Below, one piece after another: positions 35,550 through 47,317 of a DNA stretch of 64,000 bases. The notes under the pieces were generated by a model. It saw only the letters and a program-made list of their open reading frames with translations. It was not told where the DNA came from and ran no database searches. The position numbers and the translations under genes were made by a program. The stretch comes from Elephas maximus indicus. Its lineage: Eukaryota > Chordata > Mammalia > Proboscidea > Elephantidae. Each line of letters opens with the position of its first letter. Position 1 is the first letter of the stretch. The stretch lies in NCBI RefSeq assembly GCF_024166365.1, contig NC_064822.1, positions 149,054,823 to 149,118,822 of the forward strand, written 5' to 3'.

Positions 35550-38022
35550 AATTGGCATGAGGCACTATACCAAGAAAAAAGAAAAAAGAGGTGACTTGTA
35601 TTTCTGATTGCTAAATACAAAACAAGCATTTATAATACGAAACATGATTTTATAGTATTCTACATTTTCTGCTTTCTGAGTAAGGCAGACAGAAACTTAG
35701 CATTTTATTTTCCATTCGGTTAGGAAGAAAAATGCTTCTCAGCCAAAATTCTCCTTTCATAGGGAAATGGGATTTGTCTTCCTAACATTTTCTTAACACA
35801 TAATACAATCAATTCACTTTAAAATTTTGATCAAAGCTCAATACATATATATACTACTCAATTGATAAGACTTTCACTTCCCTTAATGTCACAATGTAAT
35901 TTAAAGCCATGGCAAGAAATAGAACAAAAATTCATACAGAGTATATTATTCACCAGTGTGTGCCTGGTACTCTAATAAATGCAATACAAAATAATAATAC
36001 AGAGAAAAAAATAGTTACTGTACAGAGATTCCGGTTCAACAGGAAATGCAGATTTAATGGAATATTGTCAGATTTTTCATAGAAAATGCATTAGATGACT
36101 GCGACAGTTACAAAAACTCTTCTCAGACAATTCTTCTTTCAGCACATTTTACCTAAATAAGTTATAAGTGTGATGGGGAGTGAGGGTCAGCCTATTTAAC
36201 CATTTAAAATATCACTGTATATATAAAAAATAGCTCATATTAAAAACGTGTCTGTAAATAATACTTGGAGATAGAGTGACTCAACCACACAAGGCTCATT
36301 TGGAAGGGGAGCTATAAAACAATAAAATGAATTCAATGCTTTAGTTTCAGCATATTTATCTGAGGCTTAAATCCAGCAATACTTTGAATAAAAGCATTAG
36401 ATTTATTAATGAATTAAGGTGGCTGTGGATAATAAGAAAATTTACTAAATTAGCTCTATACCAGAAGTAGTAAAATAGTATATGAGTTTGCAAACCCAGC
36501 TCCATACCAATTATGAAGTTTAAAAGCCGGGTGTCATAATAATCCATTTGGATGCTGAAGGGTGAAGTAAAATGTCACAGCTATTTTCAGACTAATAGAC
36601 TGTACTTCCAACTTAGCCAAGAAATTATTTTAGCTTCTTCATTATTATCTAAAAGAAAAATATATAAATTATCCATTTTGAATTATTATATACGAATTTC
36701 TAACTTCCTTTAACATTCCTTTGTTAATTGACCTATAATTTTAGCAAATTTGATTAAGTGCTGAGGGTAAAAAGAGAAATAGAAAATAATATCTTTATGC
36801 ATAAGAATCTGTCATATAGCTAGAAAGGAGAAAATATATTTTGAGATATAAGTTTTAAAAAATTCAAGCCATACTAACAGTACTGAAAATCAGGAATTAT
36901 GCATTGTCCAAAGGTGTTATAAAATTTCAGAGAAAGAAAGCAAACTACAATAAAAGTTAAGTAATATTTAATAAATAATAAAAAAAAAGTAGAAGTTGAC
37001 TTCAGTATCTTCAATACATTCTCAAATCCCATAACCCTTTGCAGAAAGTCAGATTAAGCAAGAGCACTTCAGGAAATCTCATTTGGGACAAGATACCGCC
37101 TTGGATCTTGTTTCTAAGATCCATTCAAATTAGGACTTAACAGTAGGTTCCGTAGTCAAACCAATTTTACAGATGAGGAAACTGAGGCACAAGAGATTAA
37201 GTATTTGTTCAATGCTACCCTCAGCTCATAAATGAGGGAAAATGTGTTTGGATGAATGAATTAGAATTGAAGCAGACTACTGGTGAACTCTCCATAAATT
37301 CTAATAATCAGTATATTTCATTAAGTTTTCTCTCTGAAATCAAGATACTAAATCTGAGTCAGATGTATTAACTTATTTAGAAAACAGAGTTTTGTGGCAT
37401 CCTGAGAAAAATATGAGAGAACAGACTATTTACTTATCCTGACTTCTATATATCCTCAATATACAATTGCCTGTTAGTGAAATATCCAACAACTGACTTT
37501 CCTGGCAATCGAGAGGCCTGTCATAACACAAAACCCTAATTATTTTAACCTGTTTAAGAAGCAACTGCAAGATTATTTTTCAGTTTCTCCGGTGAGTGGC
37601 TAGATGAAATATTAAAGTGATTGTCCAGCCAATTCAGATTTTTTAAAAGATTTTAAAAATGAATTTAACCAAAGTGTCCAAGTATCCAAGAGATAATATT
37701 TTTTCATTTTCACAGCACTGTGAAACCCAAAAATATAATGTAGTAAGATGGAAAAAGTTTTGAGCTGCTGAATCAGCTGCACTTAAGTTTGATTACTGGC
37801 TTTTTTATATGCTAGACAAATTTTTACTATTTTTATCATTCCTTATTATACAATAATATTTGTCATAAAATAAGCAAAATATGAAGTTTAAATAAGAAAA
37901 TAAAAATGACCTATTCATCTTACCACCTAGAGCTAACAATTGTTAACATTTTAAGTATTTCCCTACAGTTTTTTTCTATATGCTTGTACAAGATAATATT
38001 AATAATAGTAGTTTTGTTGTTA
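35550..38022. other. RASSF9 intron, unique DNA
   Basis: About 2.5 kb of AT-rich DNA with no gene or clear repeat. Confidence 0.45.
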
Positions 38023-38212
38023 TTTGCCATCAAGTCAATTCCAACCCATGGTGGCCCCATGTGTGCAGAGCATAACTGATCTATGGGGTGTTCAAGGCTG
38101 CGACCTTTCAAAAACAGGTCACCTCAGGCACTTCTGGTTGGGTTCAAACCACCAATCTTTTGGCTAGTAGTTGAGTGCTTAGTGGTTTGTACCATGCAGA
38201 GACTTCTAAAAT
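38023..38212 (-). repeat. older AfroSINE subfamily, RTE-type tail
   Basis: Begins 'tgttgttatttgccatcaag' (the RTE-like tail) and ends in 'catgcagagacttc'. The box region 'ttggctagtagttgagtgc' is diagnostic of this subfamily. It inserted beside a MIR copy. Confidence 0.8.
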
Positions 38213-38353
38213 GATAGTAATACCAACATTTAATGAATGCTTACTATGTGCTATGCCCAGGTTAAGTGCTTTACGTGTTCTCATTTAATTCTCATATGCC
38301 AAACCAATGAGGGAGGTGCTATTATTATTTCTACTTCACAGATGAGTAAAGGA
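38213..38353 (-). repeat. MIR SINE
   Basis: 'gcttactatgtgctatgcc', 'ctcatttaattctcatatg' and 'acttcacagatgagtaaag' are MIR core text in reverse orientation. Confidence 0.75.
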
Positions 38354-38485
38354 GTAAGTATAGATCATTTTGTACATACTGCATTTTATTTAATAATTAA
38401 ATCATTAACCTTTTTCCCATGACATTAATTATTCTTTACAGCATCATATTCTATTGTCTAGACATACTGTTATTTATTTAAAAAT

Positions 38486-38630
38486 TCCTTGAGGAAGTTA
38501 TTTAATGTTTGTAGGTTTCCATTTTTTTCATCTGTAAACTTGGTAGACTAATACTCAACTCACAGGCTTGTAATAAATATTAAAAGAGACAATATACATT
38601 AAGTTCCTAGCCCAGAGGCTGATACATATA
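38486..38630 (+). repeat. MIR SINE
   Basis: 'gaggaagttatttaatg', 'catctgtaaacttgg' and 'tcctagcccagaggctg' fit a forward MIR. An AfroSINE abuts its right end. Confidence 0.7.
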
Positions 38631-38631
38631 T

Positions 38632-38820
38632 GCTGTTGTTGCGTCAATTCTGACTCATGGCAAACCTATGTGTGCAGAATAGAACTGCTGTGACAAGACT
38701 GTGACCTTCTGGAAGCAGATTACGATGCCTTACTTTCAAGGCAATTCTGGGGCGGGGTTTGAACGACCAACCTTCCAGGTAGTAGTCCAGCACTTAACCA
38801 CTGTGCCATCCAGGGACTCC
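38632..38820 (-). repeat. older AfroSINE subfamily
   Basis: Same subfamily as 38023: tail 'gctgttgttgcgtcaattc', head 'actgtgccatccagggactc' with 'ggtagtagtccagc'. The internal block of the long form is present. Confidence 0.82.
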
Positions 38821-39122
38821 ATAATTTGCTTTTAGTAATTACTAGTTCCTTTTTTACTCTAAAAAGACCAAAAGAAAGAAGACATCAGCAATATGGCTAT
38901 ATGGAGAGTGCTAAAAAAGCCAGTTCACATTTGTAAGTGCCAGCTTAGATATTTAAACATACAAAGCTAAATGTCACTACTAGTTTTAGAAACTAGAAAT
39001 TGAAAGAGATAATTGGTTTGGTTAATTTTCCAGCTTTATTTAGACTTCTCAAATGTGTAAGAAGTAGGTGTAAGTCAATATTACAATGTTCAAATAAATT
39101 TGGAAAATGTTTGGCTAACACG
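38821..39122. other. RASSF9 intron, nothing recognised
   Basis: No feature seen. Confidence 0.45.
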
Positions 39123-39461
39123 AGGTTCTCAGATTACAGGCCACTGACCACATCCAGCCTATTTCCTATTTTTGTATGGTCCACGAGCTAAGAATGTTTT
39201 CTACATTTTTAAATGTTTAAAAAAAATCAAAAGAAGGATAATATTTCATGATATGTGAAAATTATATGCAATTGAAATTCAAATTTAGTGTCCATAAATA
39301 AAGTTTTATTGAAACACAACCAAGCTTATTCATTTACGTATCGTCTGAGGCTGTTTCCACTCTACAATGACAAAGTTGAGTAGTTGAGACAGAATCATAT
39401 AGTTCATAAAATCTAACATATCTACTCTCTGGCTCTTTACAGGGAAAGTTTGCCAATTGCT
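39123..39461 (-). repeat. hAT-type MITE
   Basis: Termini 'aggttctcagattacagg' and 'ggaaagtttgccaattgct', with the internal landmark 'aaataaagttttattgaaac' and 'aaagttgagtagttgagac'. The same family appears, split, at 44504 and 46082. Non-autonomous, no transposase. Confidence 0.7.
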
Positions 39462-41309
39462 GTGTAAACAAAGTGAAAAGGTTTTCATCATGGGGCTTGT
39501 AAGAATACCTCACAAAACTTAAATTTTACAGGAAACATTTTAAACACACAAATTCAATTATTTTCTTTATAAGAAAATTTTGCAATGAAACATGCCATTT
39601 ATATTTTCATAAGCCACTAACATTCATTAATAGGAAATGAAAATAATATTTCAATATAACCAAAGCATGACTACATATAATTCAATAAAACATTCATATG
39701 GGTCTTTTTATATAAAACATTGTGAATTTTGAAAGAATAGGTGTTGAATAAACAATTCAAGCTAGGAAAGAATTGCAAGTCTTTAAATTTTAGAGAATTG
39801 TTCATAAACTTATTTCTAGTTGGTTCTAAAACACGATATATGCCCTATTTGTTCAGTCTTTAAAAACTATAACAACTGCTTAAACCTATTTTAAATCTGT
39901 TTTGACTGTTTCCCGTACTTAAAAAAAAAAAAAAAATGATCACCTCAGGAAAACTTAAGCCTTTTTAAGTAAAACAAATATAAAAAAACAAATATATTAC
40001 ACTATAAATTGTTAAAAAAAAGCCCAGTGCCGTATAAATTGTTTAGTCAACATAAAATAGAAATAGCAATGTTAAATGACGATTTTTTTTGTTTCTCTTT
40101 AAAAGGCATGTGCGCACAAACACAATATTAAGTAAAACTAATGAAGCAGGCACATGGTGAAGAATCTCCGGCCCACCAGCTAACTGTGGTTAATTTTACC
40201 CGACATGTGGCAAATTCCCTCTGAAGTAACATTTTTAGGTCATAGAGCTGCATTATCAGGAAGAGATAAAAACAGGCTCTTTCAGCTATAAATAGTACAG
40301 ATCTTTCCTCAGATCACCAAGACAATTTGAATCACTGTTTTGATGGACAAAGCATGAAAGACAGTGCTATCAAAAGTTTTCTCTAAACACAAATCCGTTA
40401 AGGTTTTTCTTAAAATAGTTTTTAAATTGGAATCCTTCACAAAATTAACAAAAACAGAAGGAAAAAATTACTCTTACAATGAAAATTTGTTGTATATTTG
40501 TATGTGTGTGTGTGTATACACACACACACATATATAACACCAGATTTCTTTTCTAGGAAGTAATAGAAAAGAAAACTGCAGACATTCCATAACTGTAGAG
40601 TAGCTACAATACATAATTCCCATAAGCAGAGTAGAGGGACGGGAATGTGTAAAGAATGTGTATCGGAGACTTCTGGGGGTTAAGTAAACTAAGCTCATAG
40701 TTCAGATTCCGGAAATTGATTATAATCAAACTGTAAATATTTAACATGTAGTATTTAGCAAATGAAATGCTGAGAAAATACCTAATCTCTTTGGAAATTC
40801 TAGTACTTACTTCTCAGTGTTACCTGTGCCAGACAAGTATCTAGATTCTTTATTGTTTTACACTTTGTAGAGAAACATTTCATAACAACAAAGCATATTT
40901 ATTTAAAAGAATGTTACCGAGCCCAAACATTTAATGAGAGCTGTGGTTATATCAATTATTAGCATTATTTTTTCTGTAGGCAGTCAAATCCATAATTGGT
41001 TTTACCTATTTTGGTGGAAGGTATTTCCTAACGATGACAATTTTAAGCTTGTATCTCTGTTTTCTGAGATATGTTGGCAAATTTGAATGGCACTAGAAAT
41101 CTGAAAGAATCTGAATTATCCATGACGATAGCTAAAAACACAAGGTGAGCTTCTTTATCTCTGGTTCTCATTTTTTGAGTGTTTTGTAAAATAAACTGCA
41201 ATAAAATATGACTTCCAAAAAGGAAGCTAAGGCTTTCTATTGGGAGCTTAATCTAAGATAGTCAACTCTTAGTAAAAAAAAACAAATTACGTAAGAGCAG
41301 TAAATGGGG
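39462..41309. other. RASSF9 intron, mostly unique
   Basis: Apart from a palindromic dinucleotide repeat (40501-40532) nothing is classifiable. 40130-40350 is less AT-rich than its surroundings, with a RUNX-like 'tgtggtta', but that is weak. Confidence 0.45.
40501..40532. repeat. perfect 32-bp palindrome of TG/CA
   Basis: A (TG)n arm of 16 bases is followed at once by its exact reverse complement, a (CA)n arm of 16 bases, with the centre at 'tata'. It could form a cruciform. Flanks do not extend the symmetry. Confidence 0.9.
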
Positions 41310-41652
41310 ACAGTGGTAGTTCAGTGGTAGAATTCTCACCTTCCATGAAGGAGACTTGGGTGTGATTCCTGGCTAACGCACTTCACGCACAGCCACCAGT
41401 TGCCTGTCAGTGGGGATTTGTGTGTTGCTATGATGCTGAACAGGTTTCAGTGGACCTTCTAGACTAAGACAGACTAAGAAAGATCTGGTAACCTATTTCT
41501 GAAAGTCAGCCAATGAAAATCCTCTAGATCACAAAAGTCCTGGGTGCAACTGATCATGGGGATGGCACAGGACAGGGCAGCATTTCATTCCATTATGCAT
41601 GGGGTTACCACGAGTCGGAGCAGGCTTGAAGGCAGCTAACAACAACAATAAA
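41310..41652 (+). repeat. tRNA-Gly-headed SINE with RTE-type tail
   Basis: The first 70 bases read like tRNA-Gly: 'cagtggtagttcagtggtag' carries the A box, and 'gggtgtgattcctggc' sits at the B box. The anticodon loop 'cttccat' would place TCC, a glycine anticodon. The middle ('gttgctatgatgctg') is shared with the elements at 14780 and 58848. The last 130 bases end 'gaaggcagctaacaacaac', like RTE. It is a SINE, not a working tRNA. Confidence 0.82.
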
Positions 41653-41839
41653 GAGCAATACAAAATGAATAACTTGCATAAACACAAATATACCAGTGCA
41701 AGGAACAGGAGAGAAATTTAAAAATACTAACGTAAGCAAAATACTCATCATCCATATCAAAAGTGTCATATTTCCATTTGCCTGCCAAGGTTTGAAACTC
41801 TTTAATATTTCACTGTCTACCTCTCCTCTAAGACTTTGC

Positions 41840-42315
41840 TTCATAATTTATCCTTTCTCAAACTCTTTATAACTTCTACTTCTTCCTCTGGAACTTTCCA
41901 CGGTGTGTATCAATCTTGTCATGTTGTAATGAACTTTGTTTGATCTCTACTCTCTTTCCTTCATAGCCAAACTCAAATAGCAATTCCCAGTTACTGTCTC
42001 TAGTTCATTGTTTCCCAGTAACTATTCAACCCACTACCAAGTGACTTCTGCCCCAACTACCCTCAAGAGGTGCATTTCTTGTAAGAGTTATCAGGAATCT
42101 CCTAAATGCTAAACCCAATAGCCATTTTCAGAATTAATCTGGCTTGACCTCTTTGCAACATTACGTATTGTTGGCCTCTCCCTCTCATCCTTGCAGCTGT
42201 CCATTCCTTGACTTAGCTGATGCCACTCTCACATGGTTCTTCCTTCACCTTTCTAATTTCTCCTTCTCAGTTCCCTTATGGGACTTGCTTCGTCTCCATA
42301 TTTAATAAATGCAGA
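41840..42315 (+). mobile_element. L2 LINE, reverse-transcriptase region relic
   Basis: 'atctggcttgacctctttgc' and what follows correspond to the L2 reverse-transcriptase stretch around the first aspartate motif ('DLF' in place of the usual 'DLSAAFDTVDH' type), badly decayed. Interrupted by the LTR at 42316. Confidence 0.65.
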
Positions 42316-42794
42316 TGTGGCAGATTAACCTGGCCATAAATTATTTGCACCTTCTCCCATCAAGAGAAAGAGTCTATTCCTACCCCTTAAACAGACCTAA
42401 GGACTTGCTATGACTAATGGAATGTGACAAAGCTGTGTTATGCAAATTATGGAGACCTCAAGAAGACTTGCAGCTTCCAATTTCTTCCTTTGGGAATGCT
42501 GTTCTGAGACCACCATTTGAGGAAAAAGCCTGAGATGAAAGACCAAGTGGAGAGAAAGGTCCAACCATTTCAGCTATCCCAGCTGAACCCAGGCCTCAGC
42601 CAATCTGCCACTACATGAGAAAACCCGCATGAAACCAGCAGACCAGCCACAAAGCCAACTCACAGTATCAAGAAACCAGCAAAAGGGTCATCCATGCAAG
42701 CCACAGATTACGAAAAATAATAAATTGTTGTTATTTTCAGTCATTAATTTTTGGAGTATTTTATTATGTAGTAAATGATAACTGATTCAGTCAG
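42316..42794 (+). mobile_element. MLT1-type LTR (ERVL-MaLR)
   Basis: 'aaggacttgctatgactaatgg' and the end 'ttaatttttggagtattt...aactgattcag' follow the MLT1 layout: TG start, an A-rich AATAAA region and a 'tga...ca' end. It splits the L2 copy. No internal retroviral genes. Confidence 0.7.
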
Positions 42795-43159
42795 TATCCC
42801 CCAGGTTTCTGCCTATGACTCATTTCTTGTCTCACTATGCACACTTTTCTGGGTGACTGTAACATCATCTAAAACTTTTTCAACTAATTGTATGATGATC
42901 GCTCCTTAATCTAATGATGTTGCCCTTGGGAAACCTATTGATTACTAGAATGGATTAGACTGCATCTGTCATGCTTTTGTTTTGACTCTGGCCCTTTCAT
43001 AACCTTTTCCCATAACCTGTTACCCTTTGCTACCCTTCTCCATTTTATTCTGCTTCAAATGTTGCTTTCTCTAGGAAAATTCCATGACCTTGTCTGAATA
43101 ACCCCACTCCTATCACCCCAGATGGAAATGTGTGCCACCCTTGAGGTTTCCACAGAACC
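42795..43159 (+). mobile_element. L2 LINE relic, continuation
   Basis: Text after the LTR ('ttctgcctatgactcatttc') resumes the L2-like sequence. No open frame. Confidence 0.5.
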
Positions 43160-43523
43160 CAGTGGTGTTGGTGAAGAATATTGAATATACCATGGACTTC
43201 CAAAATAATGAACAAAGCAATTTTGGAGAAAATATCAACAGAATGTTCCTCAAAAGTGAGAAGGGCGAGACTTCATCTTGCTTACTTTGGAAATGTCAGC
43301 AGAAGGGACCAATTGCTGGAGAAGGAAATCATGCCTGGTAAAGTACAGCATCAGCAAAAAAGGAAACCCTCAATAAAATGAATTAATACAGTGGCTGCAA
43401 CAATGGGGTCAAACATAGCAATGAATGTGAAGATGGCATAAGAAAGAACAGTGTTTCATTCTGTTATACATAAGGTCATTATGAGTTGGAGCTGACTGGA
43501 TGACACCTAAAAACAACAACAAC
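43160..43523 (+). mobile_element. RTE LINE 3' end, plus orientation
   Basis: Begins in the carboxy part of the polyprotein ('ILNIPWT' type text appears as 'gaatattgaatataccatgg') and runs to the tail 'tgacacctaaaaacaacaac'. Frameshifted. It faces the next copy tail to tail. Confidence 0.88.
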
Positions 43524-43574
43524 CTTGCATAATGTTACTTCATTACTAGTTTGCCAGTCAGGTCCTGGACTGAC

Positions 43575-44152
43575 TGTTGTTAGGTGCTGTCAAGTTGGTT
43601 CCAACTCACAGCAACCCCATGCACAACAGAGTGAAACCCTACCCAGTTCTGTGCAATGCTCACAATTGTTACTATGCTTGAGCCCATTGTTGCAGCCACT
43701 GTGTCAATCCATCTCATTGAGGGTCTTCCTCGTTTTCACTGACCCTGTACTTTACCAAGCATCATGATGTCCTTCTCCAGAGACTGATCCCTCCTGACAA
43801 CATATCCAAAAGATGTGAGATGTAATCTTGACATTCATGCTTCTAAGATGCATTATGGTTGTACTTCTCCCAAGACAGATTTGTTCGTTTTCTTAAAGGC
43901 AGTCAATGGTACAGTAAATATTCTTTGCCAACACCACAATTCAAAGGCATCAAGTCTTCTTTGGTTTTCCTTATTCACTGTCCCGCTTTCACATTCATAT
44001 GAGGCAATTGAAAACACCATGGCTTGGGGTCAGGCATACCTTAGTCCTCAAGGTGACATCTTTGCTTTTCAACACTTTAAAGAAGTCTTTTGCAGGTAAT
44101 TTGCCCAATGCAATGCATCTTTTGATTTCTTGACTGCTGCTTCCATGGATGT
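43575..44152 (-). mobile_element. RTE LINE 3' end, minus orientation
   Basis: Tail 'ctgttgttaggtgctgtc', then the carboxy region to 'ttgactgctgcttccatgg'. Truncated early. It lies 51 bases from the plus-strand copy, giving a long inverted repeat. Confidence 0.88.
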
Positions 44153-44202
44153 CTTTAAGATCTAGGCACCTGATATATGTATGTTAAAAAAAAAAACAAC
44201 TC

Positions 44203-44386
44203 ATGGGTGTCAAGTCAATTCCAATTCCTAACAACCCTATAAAAACTGCCCCATAGGGTTTCCAAGGCTGTAATCTTTATGGAAGCAGGCTGCCACATCT
44301 TTCTCCCAAAGAGGGCTGTCAGATTCCAACCACCAAACTTTCGGTCAGCAGCCAAGCACTTAACCACTGTACCACCAGGGCTCCTA
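44203..44386 (-). repeat. AfroSINE long form
   Basis: A-run, 'gtgtcaagtcaattcc', long-form block 'gccacatctttctccc', head 'actgtaccaccagggctcc'. Flanking 'gcacctgatata' and 'gtgcctaatata' look like an aged duplication. Confidence 0.9.
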
Positions 44387-44503
44387 AAGTGCCTAATATA
44401 AAAAAAAAAAAAAAAAATAGTAGGTGTTAAATGTATCTTTTTTTTTTTTTGGTGGGCGGTAGCAAGATAAATGAAGGAAACTTGTCAGCCAATAATTTAG
44501 AAC

Positions 44504-44613
44504 AGAAATCTGCAAACTAGTGGCTGGTGGCCATATCTGTATCACTGCCTTTTTTGGTAAGTTAAGTTTTATTGGAACATGGCCACGTCCATTTAATTAC
44601 TCATTGTCTATGT
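44504..44613 (+). repeat. hAT-type MITE, left part
   Basis: 'gaaatctgcaaactagtgg' and 'gttttattggaacatggcc' match the family at 39123. It is cut by the RTE insertion and resumes at 46082. Strand is arbitrary for this palindromic-ended element. Confidence 0.75.
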
Positions 44614-46081
44614 GGAAATTATCAAACAATATCATTAGTATCACTCACATGCAAGCAAAATTTTGCTGAAGATCATTCAAAAGTGACTGCAGTAGTATAT
44701 AGACAGAGAACTGCAAGAAGCTCAGGCTGGATTCAGAAGAGGATGAGGAACCAGGGATATCATTACTAATGTCAGATGAATCTTGGCTGAAAGCAGAGAA
44801 TACCAAAAGGATATTTACCTGTGTTTTATTGACTATGCAAAGGCATTCAACTGGGTGGATCATAACAAATTATGGATAACATTGCAAAGAATAGGAATTT
44901 CAGAACATTTAATGGTGCTCATGAGGAACCTGTACATAGATCAAGAGGCAGTTGTTCGGACAGAACAAGGGGATACTGATTGGTTTAAAGTCAGGAAAGG
45001 TGTACATCAGGGTTGTATCCTTTCACCATGCCTATTCAATCTGTATAAACCAAAAACCAAACCCACTGCCATCAAGTCGATTCTGACTCATAGTGACCCA
45101 ACAGGAAAGAGTAGAACTGCCCTGTAGAGTTTCCAAGGAGCATCTGGCAGATTTGAACTGCCTACCTTTTGGTTAGCAGCCATAGCACTTAACCACTACG
45201 CTACCAGGGTGCTGAGCAAATAATTGGAGAAGCTGGACTATATGAAGAACAGGGCATCAGGACTGGAGGAAGACTCATTAACAACCTGCATTATACAGAT
45301 GACACAACCTTTCTTGCTGAAAGTGAAAAGGACTTGAAGCACTTACTGAAGAAAATCAAACACCACAGCCTTCAGTATGGATTACACATCAACATAAAGA
45401 AAACAAAAATCCTCACAACTGGACCGATAAGTAACATTATGATAAACGGAGAAAAGATTGAAGTTGTCAAGGATTTCACTTTACTTGGATCCGTAACAAT
45501 CAACAGCCATGGAAACAGCAGTCAAGAAATCAAAAGACACACTGCATTGGGCAAATCTGCTGCAAAGGACCACTTTAAAGTGTTGAAAAGCAAAGATGTC
45601 ACCTTGAAGACTAAGGTGCACTTGACCCAAGCCATGGCATTTTCAGTTGCATCATATGCATGTGAAAGCTGGACAATGAATAAGGAAGACCTGAGAAGAA
45701 CTGACACCTTTGAATTGTGGTGTTGGCAAAGAATATTGAATATACCATGGACTGCCAAAAGAATGAACAAATCTGTCTTGGAAGAAGTACAACCAGAAAG
45801 CTCCTTAGAAGCAAAGATGGCGAGACTGCGTCTTACGTACTTTGGACATGTTGTTGGGAGGGATCAGTCCCTAGAGAAGGACATCATGTTTGGTAAAGTA
45901 CAGGGTCAGCGGAAAAGAGGAAGGCCCTCAATGAGGTGGACTGACACAGTGGCTGCAACAATGGGCTCAAAAGCATAACAGCAATTGTAAGCATGGTGCA
46001 GGACTGGGCAGTGTTTTGTTCTTTTGTGCATAGGGTCATTATGAGTAGGAACCGACTCAACAGCACGTAACAACAACAACA
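44614..46081 (+). mobile_element. RTE LINE, best-preserved reverse transcriptase, SINE-interrupted
   Basis: On plus it reads into the reverse-transcriptase fingers and palm: 'FIDYAKAFNWVDHNKLW' (motif A), 'RKGVHQGCILSPCLFNLY' (motif B). A minus AfroSINE follows (45048-45211), then 'INNLHYTDDTTFLAE' (motif C, Tyr-Thr-Asp-Asp) and 'LQYGLHINIKKTKILTT'. An open frame of 214 codons (45334-45978) covers the rest to 'WTDTVAATMGS'. The tail 'aacagcacgtaacaacaac' closes the element. The N-terminal part and endonuclease are absent, and the SINE and stops prevent function. Flanking 'tgtctatg' and 'cgtctgtt' may be a worn target duplication. Confidence 0.93.
45048..45211 (-). repeat. AfroSINE inside RTE reverse transcriptase
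   Basis: Splits the frame between motif B and motif C: 'ttcaatctgtat' on one side and 'gctgagcaaataat' on the other are adjacent in uninterrupted copies. Head ends 'ctacgctaccagggt', slightly truncated, with no clear duplication. Confidence 0.93.
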
Positions 46082-46197
46082 ACGTCTGTTTTCACGGAAC
46101 AATGACAGAGTTGAGTAGTCGAGATGGAACATTATGGCACAAAAATCCCAAAATATTTATTACTTGGCCCTTTACGCAAAACTTTTGCCAACCCTTG
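46082..46197 (+). repeat. hAT-type MITE, right part
   Basis: 'tgacagagttgagtagtcg' and 'ggccctttacgcaaaac' complete the element begun at 44504, ending 'ttttgccaacccttg'. Confidence 0.75.
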
Positions 46198-46639
46198 ACC
46201 TAGGTAATTCATATGAGCCAAAGGTCTAGATGTTATTTATTTAAATAATAAAACATTTATCTAAGTTCACCAGGAATGCAAGCAATCTGTGCAAGATTCT
46301 CTAGGCAGAAGAAGTTGAAAATAATGTGGTCTTTACACATAAGAAACTTATAAACTAGAGGAAGTGATACCCGTATTTAAAAGTAATTTCAGCCAAAGGT
46401 AATGACTAAACTCAAAACCCAAAAGTCACTAAAAGAAAGACTGCTAAATGCTTCATGTGGATGGAGTGGGTTTAACATAGGATTAGTCAGCCCAAAGGCC
46501 CAAACTGCTCCCTTCCAGGTGCAGCGTATGTGTATTAATCAGCCCCATGTGCAGGTCAGAAGGGATGAGAGTAGGCTGGATGAAAGCCTGCTTTCACAGT
46601 GGAATATTTGGAAATAGTTGAATGACACCTTGAATTTTT
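46198..46639. other. RASSF9 intron, nothing recognised
   Basis: No gene or repeat named. Confidence 0.45.
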
Positions 46640-47317
46640 CACCCTTCAACCTGATGTTCTTCCCTCCCCAAATTTATGTTTGCCTTTTTTCTTCTTCTTT
46701 TCTTTTACTGTTCTTAATGTTGGCACACCCATATTTCCAGTCACTTAGATCCAAAATTCTAGTTATCACTGACTCTTTTTTCAACTTGACACTTTCTGTG
46801 CCCCCCCCCAATCCATTCAATTTTAAATTCCTATAAATTCTGACAGTGACTCTTTGATCTATCTACTTCTTTTTCTTATGTAAAAGATCTCTTTAATTCT
46901 CTAACTGGCCACCCAGATTCTTCTTCTACTCCCCCCAATATTTTCTATATATTTCATGATGTGTAATAAACATGTCATTTTCTTGCTCACAGTTTTTTAG
47001 TGGTTCCCACTGACAAAAATAATCTGGCCTTCCAAGAGCTCCCTTGACATGGTCATGCCAAATACTTAGCCTTTCCTCATGTTTTTTCTTGACCTACGAT
47101 GTTCTTTTCCTATCTATCTATATTTAAATCTTTCCTCTCATTTAGGGTACAATCAACTGTCACTTTGTGAAACCCAAAGAGGGGAACTGCTCTCTCTTTC
47201 TAGCTTCATATGCTATTTCATCTGTAATTCCAGCCCAGATCTTCAGGGACCAATGTCCTACTAAGCACTTGCACTTGGATATTTTATAAGCATAGGAAAC
47301 TTAACAAGGTCACAACC
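46640..47317 (+). repeat. L2-like LINE relic
   Basis: Pyrimidine-rich text such as 'gatccaaaattctagttatc' and 'gactcttttttcaacttgac' resembles the L2 3' half, diverged. Boundary uncertain. Confidence 0.45.

Noticed and set aside
40130-40350. Conserved enhancer in the intron
   Set aside because: Only a milder AT content and one RUNX-like hexamer support it. Without alignment there is no evidence of conservation.
41310-41380. Functional tRNA-Gly gene
   Set aside because: Acceptor stem ends do not pair, the arm sequences are altered, and it continues directly into SINE sequence.
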